From assembly GCA_022836615.1 (NCBI GenBank), contig MU405260.1, positions 186,001-250,000 of the forward strand: a stretch of 64,000 bases of DNA, in the 5' to 3' direction. The notes under the pieces were generated by a model. It ran no database searches and was not told where the DNA came from. It saw only the letters and a list, made by a program, of their open reading frames with translations. Shown one piece after another: positions 35,584 to 45,463 of this stretch. Each line of letters opens with the position of its first letter. The stretch's first letter is position 1. The stretch is from Annulohypoxylon bovei var. microspora. Taxonomy: Eukaryota > Ascomycota > Sordariomycetes > Xylariales > Hypoxylaceae. Position numbers and translations under genes: made by a program.

Positions 35584-36440
35584 GATGCCGGCGCAGTTCC
35601 CGCGAAGGTGTGGAATAAAAAGAGTTAAAATGGTCAAGGAAGAATAAAAGGGCTAAATGAGATTTGTAAGAAGGGGGGAACCTTGAAGTGTGCGGGATCC
35701 CGAGAATTGCAGGTCGGAAGTGGAAAAATGATGAAAATGAGAATGTTTTGTAAGCAAGTTGGAAATTGACCCTCCAAAAATTTCCAATGCAGTGGTTTTC
35801 CGATCTGGGATGTCATTGAACGATGGCCGATAACCTTTTGCGCTATAAATTTGGGGTAGTGTTACACAGATAAAGATAGGTACATTTCAACCTATGTACG
35901 CAGGTACTTTTGAGCCCAGACAGCCAGATTATATCCCAATGATACTTCTGGTTTTGTAAAATGGGGTACCTCGACCAGCTTGACCTGAACATTGAATAGA
36001 GGGCTAGATCTACCTAAAGTGGTCGGTGCGCTCAGCCTTAGGTGACGTTATTGGTATCACAACGCTCACCTATCAGCGGACCTTCCCGGCAGAGTTTAGA
36101 CCTAGGTAAGTCATTTCGAGCTTCATTTAGCATCTAGGGATTTAAATCTCACTTTCCCATCTGAACCTTTTATTTTATTTATTTTCTTCATTTTCTTTCA
36201 GGGGAACTAGGTATATGCACCAAAGATAGAGCCACAGATTCCTCTACTCTGTGTAAACCTATGGAATACATGAGCCTGCCTCTCAAGATTTCCATAACCG
36301 CATTTCTTAACACAAAGCTCACATTCCTTCTCCCCTTACCTACCACAATCAGGTAGTTGCTCACCTTGCTTCACATAAGTTTTGTGTCTGCCGATGTAAT
36401 TTAGGAGGAAGGCATCTCTCATTGCCTTATAATCGCAACA
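35584..36440. promoter_or_regulatory. Divergent promoter, MIA40 and thiamine pyrophosphokinase
   Basis: 857-bp region between two divergent housekeeping genes. AT-rich, with ACCTAGGTAAG near 36100 and a T-rich stretch near 36170-36200. No gene seen. Confidence 0.5.
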
Positions 36441-37457
36441 ATGGCTTCAACAAAAGAGAAAACAATTGAGTGGTATCCTATTAGACAGTTTCTAAATTAT
36501 CCCGGATACGACTTTGCCTTGGTTATCCTAAACCAGCCAATCATAGACGAAGACTTGTTCAAGGATATTTGGAGTATAGGTATACTCCTTAGCAACGCAA
36601 ACCTCGGCGGGCACAGCTCCAGCAAGGCTAACTACTCTCATAGCGAAAACCTGCGTCGCTGCCGATGGTGGTGCCAACCATGTTTATGCTCTCAATCAAA
36701 AATCTCTATCGAAAGGGGGGCATATTCCAACTTCCGCCGGTGATTATGTGAGTTCGAGGACATGGAAGATTCGCTGCTCTTGGCCAGACGTCTAATCTGA
36801 CACTAATCTGTCCCTAATCTGCCTAACCGACTAACACACATCAAGGTAAACCTTAACACGATAATTGGCGACCTGGATTCTCTGTCCGAAGAGGCTAGAA
36901 AGTACTTCACCACTAAACCGGCTAGCTGTACTATCATCCACGACCCGGATCAGTACTCCACCGACTTTACCAAAGCCGTCAGGTTAGTCCGCAAAGAATT
37001 CCCGGGCAAAGATATCGTGTGCATGGGCGGTCTCGGAGGACGAGTAGATCAAGGGTTGAGTCAGATACACCACCTGTACCTCTTTCAAACCTCGCCGACC
37101 TACGCCGACGGCAAGATGTTTCTCCTCTCCGGCGAGAGCCTGTCCTTCCTGCTCAAGGCCGGCAAGCACCGCATTCACGTACGCGAGACTGATGCTGCCG
37201 CTTCTGCTGCCGCTACTAACTTCGTCCGCATGAGCGGCGAGCCGTTCGCTAAGTACGTCGGCATCATCCCGGTCAAGGAGCCGAGCGTCATCACGACCAA
37301 GGGTCTCGAGTGGGACGTCCAGGACTGGCCAACCGAGTTCGGAGGCCAGATGAGTACGAGCAACCACGTATTACCAGATACTAAGGTGGTCGAAATCGAA
37401 ACCTCAAAGGATGTGCTTTTCACCATCGCGTTAAAACAGGTAACAGACCGGATTTAA
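36441..37457 (+). CDS. THI80: Thiamine pyrophosphokinase
   Basis: Coding exons 36441-36579, 36644-36747 and 36846-37457, giving 284 aa. Transfers pyrophosphate from ATP to thiamine, forming the cofactor thiamine diphosphate in the cytosol. Family motifs appear in order: CVAADGGANHVYAL, VNLNTIIGDLDSL with the metal/substrate acidic residues, DQYSTDFTKAV, GGLGGRVDQGL and FLLSGESLSFLL, then GLEWDVQDWPTEFGGQMSTS near the thiamine site. Exon 1 could end four codons earlier or later; the chosen join (36579/36644) gives DIW-SIAKTCVAADGG. The end is taken as read-through past an AAACAG|GTAACA donor-like site, because the family normally stops shortly after VLFTI. Length matches fungal Thi80 (about 260-320 aa). 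Confidence 0.93.
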
Positions 37458-37860
37458 TTCTAAGGTCACACATTTCGGATTAGCAAAAAGCAAGAGGCGA
37501 GATACGAGGGGCGAGACGAGAGACGAGAGACGAGGAGCGAGAGACGAGAGGCTTGCTACTGGCAGAGAGGAGACGTTGCGACGTTGCGACGTTGGACCGG
37601 AACTGCCGATGAGAAAGTTGGTTGCCACGACTAAAAACTAGAGATTTTGGTATAGAGCAATTTTGTATTAGACAGACCTGCGACAGACAGGAATCTTCAC
37701 CAGAATAAGAGGCGGGGACCAATAGAAGGTAGCGCGATCCAGCAATAAATAATATTACCAGAAGCGATAAATGAAGCATTTGAATCACAAGACACCTCAA
37801 CGCCTCGCTAAAAGTGACATGAACTCCCAAAATCCGACCTCTCGCGCGACCCGGCCACCT
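37458..37860. other. Intergenic region, THI80 to BOS1 (convergent)
   Basis: About 400 bp between convergent genes, mostly 3' UTR. A purine-rich GAGACGAGA repeat lies at about 37497-37556. No gene seen. Confidence 0.5.
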
Positions 37861-38674
37861 CTACCGGAGGAAATGGAGGCACAGCCAGCAGAAGCCAAAG
37901 AATACCAGCACGCCGCCCCCAAAGATCCACTTGTCCTGCTTGGCCCTCCTCTCGACCATGCGTATGGTGTCTCCGCTGACGCCGAGCGTGTTGGCGACGC
38001 TGTACAGCCTCTTCTGCGTGTTCTTCAGCATCTCCCGCTGCGTGCCCAGGTCCCCGAGCACGGCCTGCCCGCGCGCGATATACTCGTCGAGCGCCGTGTT
38101 GGTATTTGAGAAGAAGGTCTGCTCTCGCAAGGCGTGCGACTCTCGGGTGTAGTCGTCGCTACCCATGCTCAGCTGGCTTCCGCCGCCGCCGTACCGGTTC
38201 GGGGGCATCGACGGGGAGGTCTGCGGCGGCGTGTTCGCGTACGGGTTCTCGGGCGTCGCCGTGGCGAAGGGCCGCCGGCCGAGAAGCTCTGACCGGTTCT
38301 GCGAGTGCAGCGCATCCTCGCGCCGCGTCTTCAGCTCGTCTAACTGCGCTCGAAACGACGACAGCTCGGACCGGAAGTTCCTGATCCGCTCGTTGGCCTT
38401 CTCCTGCTTGGCCGGGTTGAGCTCCTGCTTCGCCAGCGCATTGTATTCGTCCAACGTTCGCGAAAATGCCGTCAGCGACGCGGAGAGGGAGCCTAACGCC
38501 GCGGGCGTGGGGGGCGCGCTATCCGAGGATGAGGTGATGTTGGTGAGGTCTCGCTTTATCGAGGTGGACTGCTTGAGCGCCGAGTTGAATTGCGTATTCT
38601 AGTAGAGGTCAGACCGAGATGTTCTCCGGATAGAAATAATAGAAATAATAGAAATAGGAGATGCTTCTTACCAT
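37861..38674 (-). CDS. BOS1: Bos1-type ER-Golgi SNARE
   Basis: Two coding exons: 38672-38674, which is only the ATG, and 37861-38598, joined over a 73-bp intron; 246 aa. Qb-SNARE that acts with Sed5, Bet1 and Sec22 in ER-to-Golgi vesicle fusion. The N-terminus reads M-NTQFNSALKQSTSIKRDL, a very typical Bos1 beginning and the reason for the split start. An N-terminal helical region is followed by a Pro/Ser/Gly linker (NPYANTPPQTS), the SNARE helix from about HALREQTFFSNTNTALDEYI to RMVERRAKQDK, and a single C-terminal membrane anchor (WIFGGGVLVFFGFCWLCLHF). Length agrees with yeast Bos1 (244 aa). Nothing is missing. Confidence 0.92.
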
Positions 38675-40580
38675 CTTGGCGGCTAGTACAAGTGATTTTA
38701 TGATCGATCAGTCGATAGTCGATTTGGCAGGCTAGGAGCGAGGTCTGGATATCAAGATAGGTTTTTACCATGAGGTAGGGAGTTTACGACAAGCTGAATT
38801 TCAAATACCTAGTAATCTCGGTCTATCAGAAAGATATCGAATGAAGAGTATACTAGGTATGTAGAAACTAGAAAATGGCGAGGCGCTGGAGTTGCGATGT
38901 ATGTATTTAGTTATCCTATGTAATTACTTAGCTAACACGTAGCTTCAGATAGCACTTTCTCCAATTGCATCTTGCATTTTACTTGCATCGAGAATCTGTA
39001 CGATGCACAAAGTGGGTATCATGTATAAATCTGGCCAATCATATATAGAGAATACGGAGAATGCGGATCAAATATTCCCACTGTTCCGATATTGTCGTAC
39101 CTGAGCTGCCTGTAACTTTATAATTCCTCAGACATTTGTTTCTCGTTTCTCAACCGAGTCTATAATCGGCGTTTTTCGTATTTACTAGACCTCTCATTAA
39201 CATGATGCTTATACATTGCCTACTACTCGTCTAGTATAAATTCAAGATTGCGAACATCCCACGAATTGAGTTCTATGTATATAACTACACTAAATGAGAC
39301 GAGATGAATAACCATAGTTTATCGATCACTTCTTTGGATTACCTACTTACATAGGTAATACACACTTATACTGTGAGGTGACAGCTGTGGACTTTTATTT
39401 ATGTATGTCTAACTGCCTAACATTACTTACATAGTAGATACCTTCATGATTTTCTATGTTTGAGTTTTCTACCATTTGATAGGTAGAATGAAATTTCAAC
39501 CTTACAGTAGTTATGATTGTAGCCAAATGACTACCGTATTCGTTCCCTTTATGTGTTGTGGGCATCGACAGAGCTCAATGCTCGGAGACACCGACTGTCG
39601 ACTTACGTTCCATTACATAGAGGCAACTAAGTTAATTTAGATGGACCTGGAGCAAGCTGCAAAGTAACAATCTTCGTAAGATATTCCTAACCTAGATGGC
39701 GATGTAGTACCCCATTTTTATGGCCATTGACATTTATCAAGTTGAGTTGGTAAATGTTAATAACCTTGGAACGTATGAATGACTAGTTTTTCTCGGTAAC
39801 AGCTTCAGCAAGGTCAGAATCATTCACGAGAGCTTCTCGGTCTATATTCCCAGAGCTACACTAGCTTCCTCTGGTTGGACCGTATGTAGTTAGTTTCGGT
39901 CATGAGAGACTGGGGTTAATACTACATAACAATAAGAGCAGCTTGTCTACCAAGGTAGCTTATCATCTGTACCTGTTTTAGGTCCATCGGTTAAAAAGTT
40001 GCTTCGGAAAACTGATAGCTTCCAAGGTTTAGTACCTTAGGTAGTTACCTACCTAGGACCTACATACCGGACCTAGGTACCTATGTAGGTAGGTATGTAC
40101 TACGATAGATTGAATTGAAATCATGATGAAGAATATAGGTAAAACATAAGACTTGATATAGCTTCAAATAATTAAAAGCGAATAACTATATTATACTAGT
40201 TAGCTGTGTAGTTTCAATTCACAACCGTCCAAAGCTGAGTTGTGTTCCTTTCAAAGAACCCTCGTCTATATGAAAACGGCGGAGCCAATTATTATCAATC
40301 ATTGGATGCTCCCCCTGATACCCCTGATACCAACCTGGTCGTATAGAAACGAAATTAATCCTTCGAAATCCTACATCATCCCCCCATCATCCCCCATCGT
40401 CCCTCGTTTTCGTTCGTTACCTATCGTACATAATACACTCGTTATAATAGGCGAGAGCTATTTGCCGCCGTCCGATCGTTTCAACCGTCTTCAATTCGGT
40501 CCACTCCTTACCCAATTACGTACCTATTAATCTAATGTCTGCCTCTCGGCGATGATCGAACCCGACGTTCAACAATCCCG
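38675..40580. other. 1.9-kb divergent spacer, BOS1 to PAN-domain gene
   Basis: AT-rich noncoding DNA with many CCTAGG/TAGGTA motifs, densest at 40030-40100 where several overlapping ACCTAGGTA/TAGGTAGGTA units occur. It contains both promoters. No gene, tRNA or element ends recognised. Confidence 0.5.
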
Positions 40581-41702
40581 ATGGCGTCCGATAGGCCGGA
40601 GACCACCGTCTTAGGTCGCCCGAAACCAGCACAGCAATCGCAACGAACGACAGAGCTAGGAGCAGTACCTCCCGCGGGAGTCACTACTAGCATAACAGCA
40701 GGCCCGACAAGGAGGGGCGCGGATAGGTCGTCGATATTCGAATTCCGCGGTTTCGACTTCTTCGCCAACCGCGACTTCAACGAGCTGAAGAACGCGTCGC
40801 GGGCGTACTTCGCGCCCGCTGCTGCCGGCTCTGAAAAGGACCAGCGCCTGCCATCTACGTGGTTGGGCGATGCGACGCCGCCTGCCAGCCCGCGGCCGTC
40901 GAGGGAAGTGCGCACCATCGGGGGAGGTGCCGGGGGAGGTGCCGGGGGAGGTGCCGGGGGAGAGAGGCTCCTAGCCCCGCTAAGCGAGCAGGTCTCTCTG
41001 GACGAAAAGAGAATCTTCGGGCTGAGGAGGACCCAATTCTGGTGGCTAGTAGCTCTGATATCGCTTTTGTTGGTTGTCGCAATTGGCGTTGGCGTAGGTG
41101 TCGGTGTGGCTAAGGGGGCGTCGCAAAACTCTAGCCAGGCTGAGGCTCAGGCTCAAGTTGGCGCCGCGTCAAGGTTCGTGATGCTTATACTCTTCGCTGC
41201 CTACCTACTAGGTCGATATGCTAATCGAACCTATGTTTATCCGAGCTTACATGTACTGACATTTTGCAGCTCATCATCTGCGACTACAGCACTGATTTCA
41301 AGTACGCCGGCAGCAACAGGGACTTCGACATCCCCATCTAGCTCATCAGCAACTAAGACTTCAGCCACTTCAACCACTTCCACGTCAACGGAAAATTCCG
41401 AGGGGAAGATCGACTGTCCTGCCGCTAACGGGACTACATACCAAGTTCCAGGGTCTGATAAGCAGTTCTTGCGAATTTGCGGTATAGACTATAGCAGTGA
41501 CGAGGCCGACGACCTGCGGCAAGTGTCTACCGAGAGCATTCTGGACTGCATGAAGAACTGCGCCGGGACTAGCGGTTGCACAGGCTGCGGCTGGGGTTAT
41601 ATCGAAGGGGACACGGGAACACAGCACAAATGTTGGCTCAAGGGCAGCTTGAAGAAATCTCACGAGACCGACGTCAACTGGGCATTTGCCGTGCTCTTAT
41701 AA
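40581..41702 (+). CDS. Single-pass membrane protein with PAN/Apple-like ectodomain
   Basis: Coding exons 40581-41173 and 41270-41702, giving 341 aa. The cytosolic N-terminal part of about 150 residues is disordered, with SSIFEFRGFDFFANRDFNEL and a 12-nt coding repeat (GGGA units). A transmembrane helix follows near residues 153-173 (FWWLVALISLLLVVAIGVGV). Outside is a Ser/Thr-rich stalk, then a Cys-rich module: CPAANGTTYQV, FLRICGIDY, ESILDCMKNCAGTSGCTGCGW and HKCWLKG. The spacing resembles PAN/Apple folds found in many fungal surface proteins of unknown function. Specific ligand unknown. The 96-bp intron is a multiple of three without an in-frame stop, so retention would keep the protein open and insert 32 residues. 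Another reading is a WSC-like sensor, but the Cys pattern fits PAN better. Confidence 0.78.
   Translation: MASDRPETTVLGRPKPAQQSQRTTELGAVPPAGVTTSITAGPTRRGADRSSIFEFRGFDFFANRDFNELKNASRAYFAPAAAGSEKDQRLPSTWLGDATPPASPRPSREVRTIGGGAGGGAGGGAGGERLLAPLSEQVSLDEKRIFGLRRTQFWWLVALISLLLVVAIGVGVGVGVAKGASQNSSQAEAQAQVGAASRFVMLILFAAYLLGRYANRTYVYPSLHVLTFCSSSSATTALISSTPAATGTSTSPSSSSATKTSATSTTSTSTENSEGKIDCPAANGTTYQVPGSDKQFLRICGIDYSSDEADDLRQVSTESILDCMKNCAGTSGCTGCGWGYIEGDTGTQHKCWLKGSLKKSHETDVNWAFAVLL
40921..40966. repeat. In-frame 12-bp coding repeat (GGAGGTGCCGGG)
   Basis: About 3.5 copies encoding Gly-Gly-Gly-Ala units before the transmembrane helix of the PAN-domain protein. The unit length keeps the frame whatever the copy number. 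Confidence 0.9.
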
Positions 41703-42248
41703 ACGGACGAGGAAGCGCAAAGTCGCCGGGATGGGCGGATGCGATAGTACTAGTACATACGTATTGATAATGTTCTAATATGTACATTTAAATGTATAAA
41801 TAATACGACATGATACCCTACATAATGCATTGGACAGCCTGCCTAGGTACCCACATATGTATCGTACCACTTAATTGATCAAGTACCTACTTGCTAAGTC
41901 TTGCTTACCAGTGTATTGAACGCAAAAAAACGTGCCAGTAGTCGTATCTTTGTTACCACCGAGAACGTGAACTTTAGGATACTAGCAGACTAGGTACCTA
42001 CAAGTAAGTAGTGTACCTCAAGGTGATCACAATTTGTGCAATGGACATATCATAAACCGGGACGCAAGAGTCATCGCTAAAAATGACATAAATAGGTACC
42101 GCTATATAGCATTTGATCATATGACATATGTACAGGAATCGAATGAGAACAGAATCTTTTTCATTTCATCACTCATCCTACAGTAGGCGTATTTCAACAT
42201 TGGAGGCCAGGTTATCCGTACCTAGAGGTTATCCATGCAGTATTAAGA
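41703..42248. other. Intergenic region, PAN-domain gene to thiolase (convergent)
   Basis: 546 bp between convergent genes. AT-rich with TGCCTAGGTACCC near 41840 and CTAGGTACC near 41990. No gene seen. Confidence 0.5.
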
Positions 42249-43778
42249 TCATTGCTCGTTCACAAACAGACCAGCCATGCCCATTCCCGTCCCGATACAC
42301 ATGCTCGTCAACAAGATCTTCTTCTTCGTCCGCCTAAGCTCGCTTAAGCCGGTGACGATCTGCCGAGTGCCCGTCGCGCCGAGGGGGTGGCCGAGAGCGA
42401 TGGCACCGCCTCGAGGGTTCATCTTGGCAGGGTCCAGCTTCAGGAATTCCCTGCAGTAGACGGCCATAGTCCCGAACGCCTCGTTAATCTCCACGACGTC
42501 GACGTCGTCTACGGTGATGCCGTGCTGCTTGAGCAGCTTGGGGATCGCTACGGTGGGACCGATACCCATAATTCTAGGAGCCAGACCGGCGACGGTCGTG
42601 CCGACGTACTTGGCCATGATAGGCAGGCCGAGCTCGAGGGCCTTGGAACGCTTCATGAGCACCACGGCGGCGGCGCCGTCGGTGACCTGGCTAGCGTTTC
42701 CTCCGGTGGTGATAGGGCCCCATTGCGTAAACGCGGAGCGGATCTTTCCCAGGCCGGCAGCCGTCGTCCCCGGCCGGATGCCCTCGTCCTTGGTCAGCGT
42801 GACGGTCTTGAGCTCGCCGTCGGGCCCCTTTATCTTGGTGGTGATCGGCGCGATCTCGTCGTCGAAGAGGCCGGCCTTCTGCGCCACCTCCGCGCGCCTG
42901 AAGCTCTCGGCCGCGAATTCGTCGACGACCTGGCGCGAGAGCCCGAAGTCCCTCGCCACGTTCTCGCTCGTCCAACCCATGGCCATCATGCACTCCTCGG
43001 CTTCCTGGCTGTACTTGGTCACCTCCTTGTCGAAGGGCTGCTCGAGGGCGTCGCCTCCAGCTGTCATCGACTCGGTGCCGGCGGCGATGCCTATCTCGAT
43101 CGAGCCGGCGGCAATCTGGTGGGCGATGTCGGCGGTAGCCTTGAGGCCGGAGGAGCAGAAGCGGTTTACGGACGAGGCGCTCGTGGTATTGGGGAACCCG
43201 GCGGCGAGAGCTGCGGCACGCGCCTTGTAGGCTGCTTTGCCATCTGACACCTGTAGGTAGGTACAAAGATAAGTTAAGGCCTGCCTCGTCTACAAAAAAA
43301 ACAACAACAGCTGGACTTGCGCGTACATTACCCATGCAAATATCCTCAACGAGGTCCGGGGAGAAGCCTAAGCGCTCGCGCGTAGCTTTCAGGATGGCGT
43401 ACATAAGGTACTCGACAGTGGTGTCTTTGAAGCCGCCCTTCTTGCCTTTGCAGAGAGGCGTCCGAATCGCGAGCGTGATGACTATATCGTCCGGGTTCTT
43501 CGACGTGCTAGAAAGATGAGAATGTCAACCTTCCTATTTCGATGTCCCAGCTTCAATTGAGTCGAAGGATAGTCAAAGTTCCCGAAGACAGAAGACAGAA
43601 GACAGAAGATAGAAGACAGAAGACAGAAGATAGAAGACAGAAGATAGAAGATAGAAGATAGAAGACAACACACATAATAGAGAAGAAAGAGGAAACAAAG
43701 ATCAACTGCTTACATGGTAGCCAGAGGGGAACCTGGTGACAGGTGCTTCAGAATCGAATTCACTCTGTCGGCAGCCAT
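42249..43778 (-). CDS. POT1: Peroxisomal 3-ketoacyl-CoA thiolase
   Basis: Coding exons in order: 43714-43778, 43327-43507 and 42249-43250, giving 415 aa, the normal family length. Catalyses the last step of peroxisomal beta-oxidation, cleaving 3-ketoacyl-CoA with CoA to acetyl-CoA. The N-terminus carries a PTS2 import signal, R5-V6-x5-H12-L13, read by Pex7. Active-site elements: the acyl-accepting Cys in SSVNRFCSSGLKA, the GGAIALGHPLGATGTRQ histidine motif and the C-terminal CIGTGMGMAGLF cysteine; the NEAFGTMA motif is also present. Exon 1 encodes just the PTS2 segment and is separated by a 206-bp intron containing an 8-bp tandem repeat. Donor choice at intron 2 (GGTAAT|GTACGC) restores MGNVSDGKAAYKARAAAL, as expected for the family. 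Confidence 0.94.
43584..43667. repeat. 8-bp tandem repeat (AGAAGACA/AGAAGATA) in thiolase intron 1
   Basis: About ten copies of a purine-rich 8-mer with two alternating variants inside intron 1 of the thiolase gene. On the coding strand it is a long pyrimidine tract (TCTTC-rich). Confidence 0.9.
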
Positions 43779-44509
43779 CTTGACGGACCTGGGTAGCTAT
43801 GTACGAGATGATATGTGACGATCTATGTGTGTAGGGAAGAGGTCAAGAAGAGGTCAAGAAGACAATGGTAAGAAGCAATATAAGAGGGATGAAATTGGGA
43901 TGTTTCTATCTTAAAGCCCTAAAGTCTTAAGATCAAATCATTACTAAAGTACTAAGAAAGTGGCATTGTCTACAGTTGATAAAGAACGGAATGCGTCTTT
44001 CGAGAAGATGGAATCGAGGTAATACAAGGAATTGGCCGTAGCATTTTGCCGAGGCCTGCTTCGGTCACTTCGGCCATCGGCAGATGTATCAGTGGGGTCT
44101 CATTTTCTGTACCCGTACCTGGTACCTTTTGCTAGCTTCTGTTATTATCTCCGACCAAAGTACGTACTTTTACATCTGTTCTGGACGAAACCCGTTCCAT
44201 GTTCACTAAGAAAGTCCGGGGTAGATCCCCTAAACTCGCCCTATTTGACGGTACTAGGTAGTAGTATGCTTTACAAATTCGGATTGTAGTAGCTCGAGAT
44301 ACTAGCTCGGATTTCATGCCCACACGACTCTTTGATTAATAAGCGAGCTTTGGGGTATCTTGCTACATAGCAGCATAGTATTAATATAATGGCTTCCCTT
44401 TCTGGCTCCAGCAGCTCCAGCTATGTGATGGCCTGGGAACGGATTCTAATTCGCTTAGAGGTTCGGAATCTTCCGATATCCGCATCAAAATTATCGACTA
44501 GATGTTGGA
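43779..44509. other. Intergenic region, GH128 gene to thiolase
   Basis: Thiolase promoter side plus the GH128 3' flank. It includes an AAGAGGTCAAG duplication near 43836-43860. No gene seen. Confidence 0.5.
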
Positions 44510-45463
44510 CTAAACCGTGACGATAGCCCCCAAAACTAGTAAAAATATAACTGCGCCTGTTATGGGTGTGTGTGCTCTCCTTGACCCGGACCCAGACCCG
44601 GACTGAGGGTCGACACCTGCAGCGGTGACACCCAAATACCACGAGCCGATGTCCGTGAGCTCCCCGTCATTATTTAGCATGACAGCGTTGGGCCCTACGT
44701 TGCTGTCGCTAGACCGGAAAGAGCCGAACAAGCTGTAGCGCCCGACAGAGTCCATGCGGTCGAAATACTCCGCAGACGTGTTGTAGAAAGCCTGGGTCGT
44801 TGCGAGGTCCTGGTCGTTCAAGTTATACTCTGTAATCCACTGGCTGACGTTCGGGAACGCGGCGGCGTAAGAGCCCATATGACTCGCCAACCCCTCAAAG
44901 TTCCCGTACCAGTGTACGGATACAAAATCGTACGTACAGTTCTTCTTCTCGTCGTCCGTGCTGACCAGCTCGGAGCAATTGCCGAGAAACTGCTGCAACC
45001 AGGGTATCCCTCCCCACCCGCCGGTACAGGCCGGCAGCCCTAGCTTGACTCCTTTGTCCGCGAGGGGGGCGATATTCTTTACCCACACATCCGCGGCTAC
45101 GGAAGGCTGGATATTGCTACCGCCGTCGTACTGGCTGTCGGGTTCGTTGAATCCCAGCACGTGCGTGATGCGGCGGCCGGAGTCGATCTGACCTCGAACC
45201 GAGTCGAGGAACGAAGTGTCGTCGACGGCGCCCCACAGCATAGGGACGAATTCAAACTGGTCCTGCGACACGCCGTCAAAGGCAGGCGAAGGCGTCGACC
45301 CATAGTTGTAGTACCACGTCAGATCAGACCCCGACTGAACCCATATCTTGTTATCCTGCGGGCTGTCCGAGTTTGGAACAAACACCAAGCCGCGCTTCGA
45401 CGACCGAGTCTGCGCGACGGCGAGAGATAGAACCGTAGCTAGCACGGCGTACGAGAGACGCAT
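44510..45463 (-). CDS. Secreted, GPI-anchored GH128 glucan hydrolase
   Basis: Intronless, 317 aa. The N-terminal signal peptide (MRLSYAVLATVLSLAVAQ) is followed by an (alpha/beta)8-type domain with KRGLVFVPN, LTWYYNYGSTP, VPMLWG, the GFNEPD motif with E107 as likely acid/base, VHWYGN and WITEYN with E212 as likely nucleophile. These are the signatures of the Asl1-like/GH128 family of endo-beta-1,3-glucanases. After the catalytic part come a Ser/Gly-rich spacer (GSGSGSRRAHT) and a hydrophobic C-terminus (GAVIFLLVLGAIVTV), together a GPI-attachment signal. Cell-wall glucan remodelling or appressorial/hyphal wall maintenance is therefore likely. N-glycosylation sequons (NCS, NCT, NVS, NTS) are present. 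Confidence 0.92.
   Translation of the reverse strand: MRLSYAVLATVLSLAVAQTRSSKRGLVFVPNSDSPQDNKIWVQSGSDLTWYYNYGSTPSPAFDGVSQDQFEFVPMLWGAVDDTSFLDSVRGQIDSGRRITHVLGFNEPDSQYDGGSNIQPSVAADVWVKNIAPLADKGVKLGLPACTGGWGGIPWLQQFLGNCSELVSTDDEKKNCTYDFVSVHWYGNFEGLASHMGSYAAAFPNVSQWITEYNLNDQDLATTQAFYNTSAEYFDRMDSVGRYSLFGSFRSSDSNVGPNAVMLNNDGELTDIGSWYLGVTAAGVDPQSGSGSGSRRAHTPITGAVIFLLVLGAIVTV

Noticed and set aside
42387..43247. 286-codon plus-strand ORF opposite the thiolase
   Set aside because: Antisense shadow; the thiolase frame contains all active-site motifs.
43584..43667. Regular repeats considered as a CRISPR array
   Set aside because: Units are 8 bp with no unique spacers; this is an intronic microsatellite in a eukaryotic gene.
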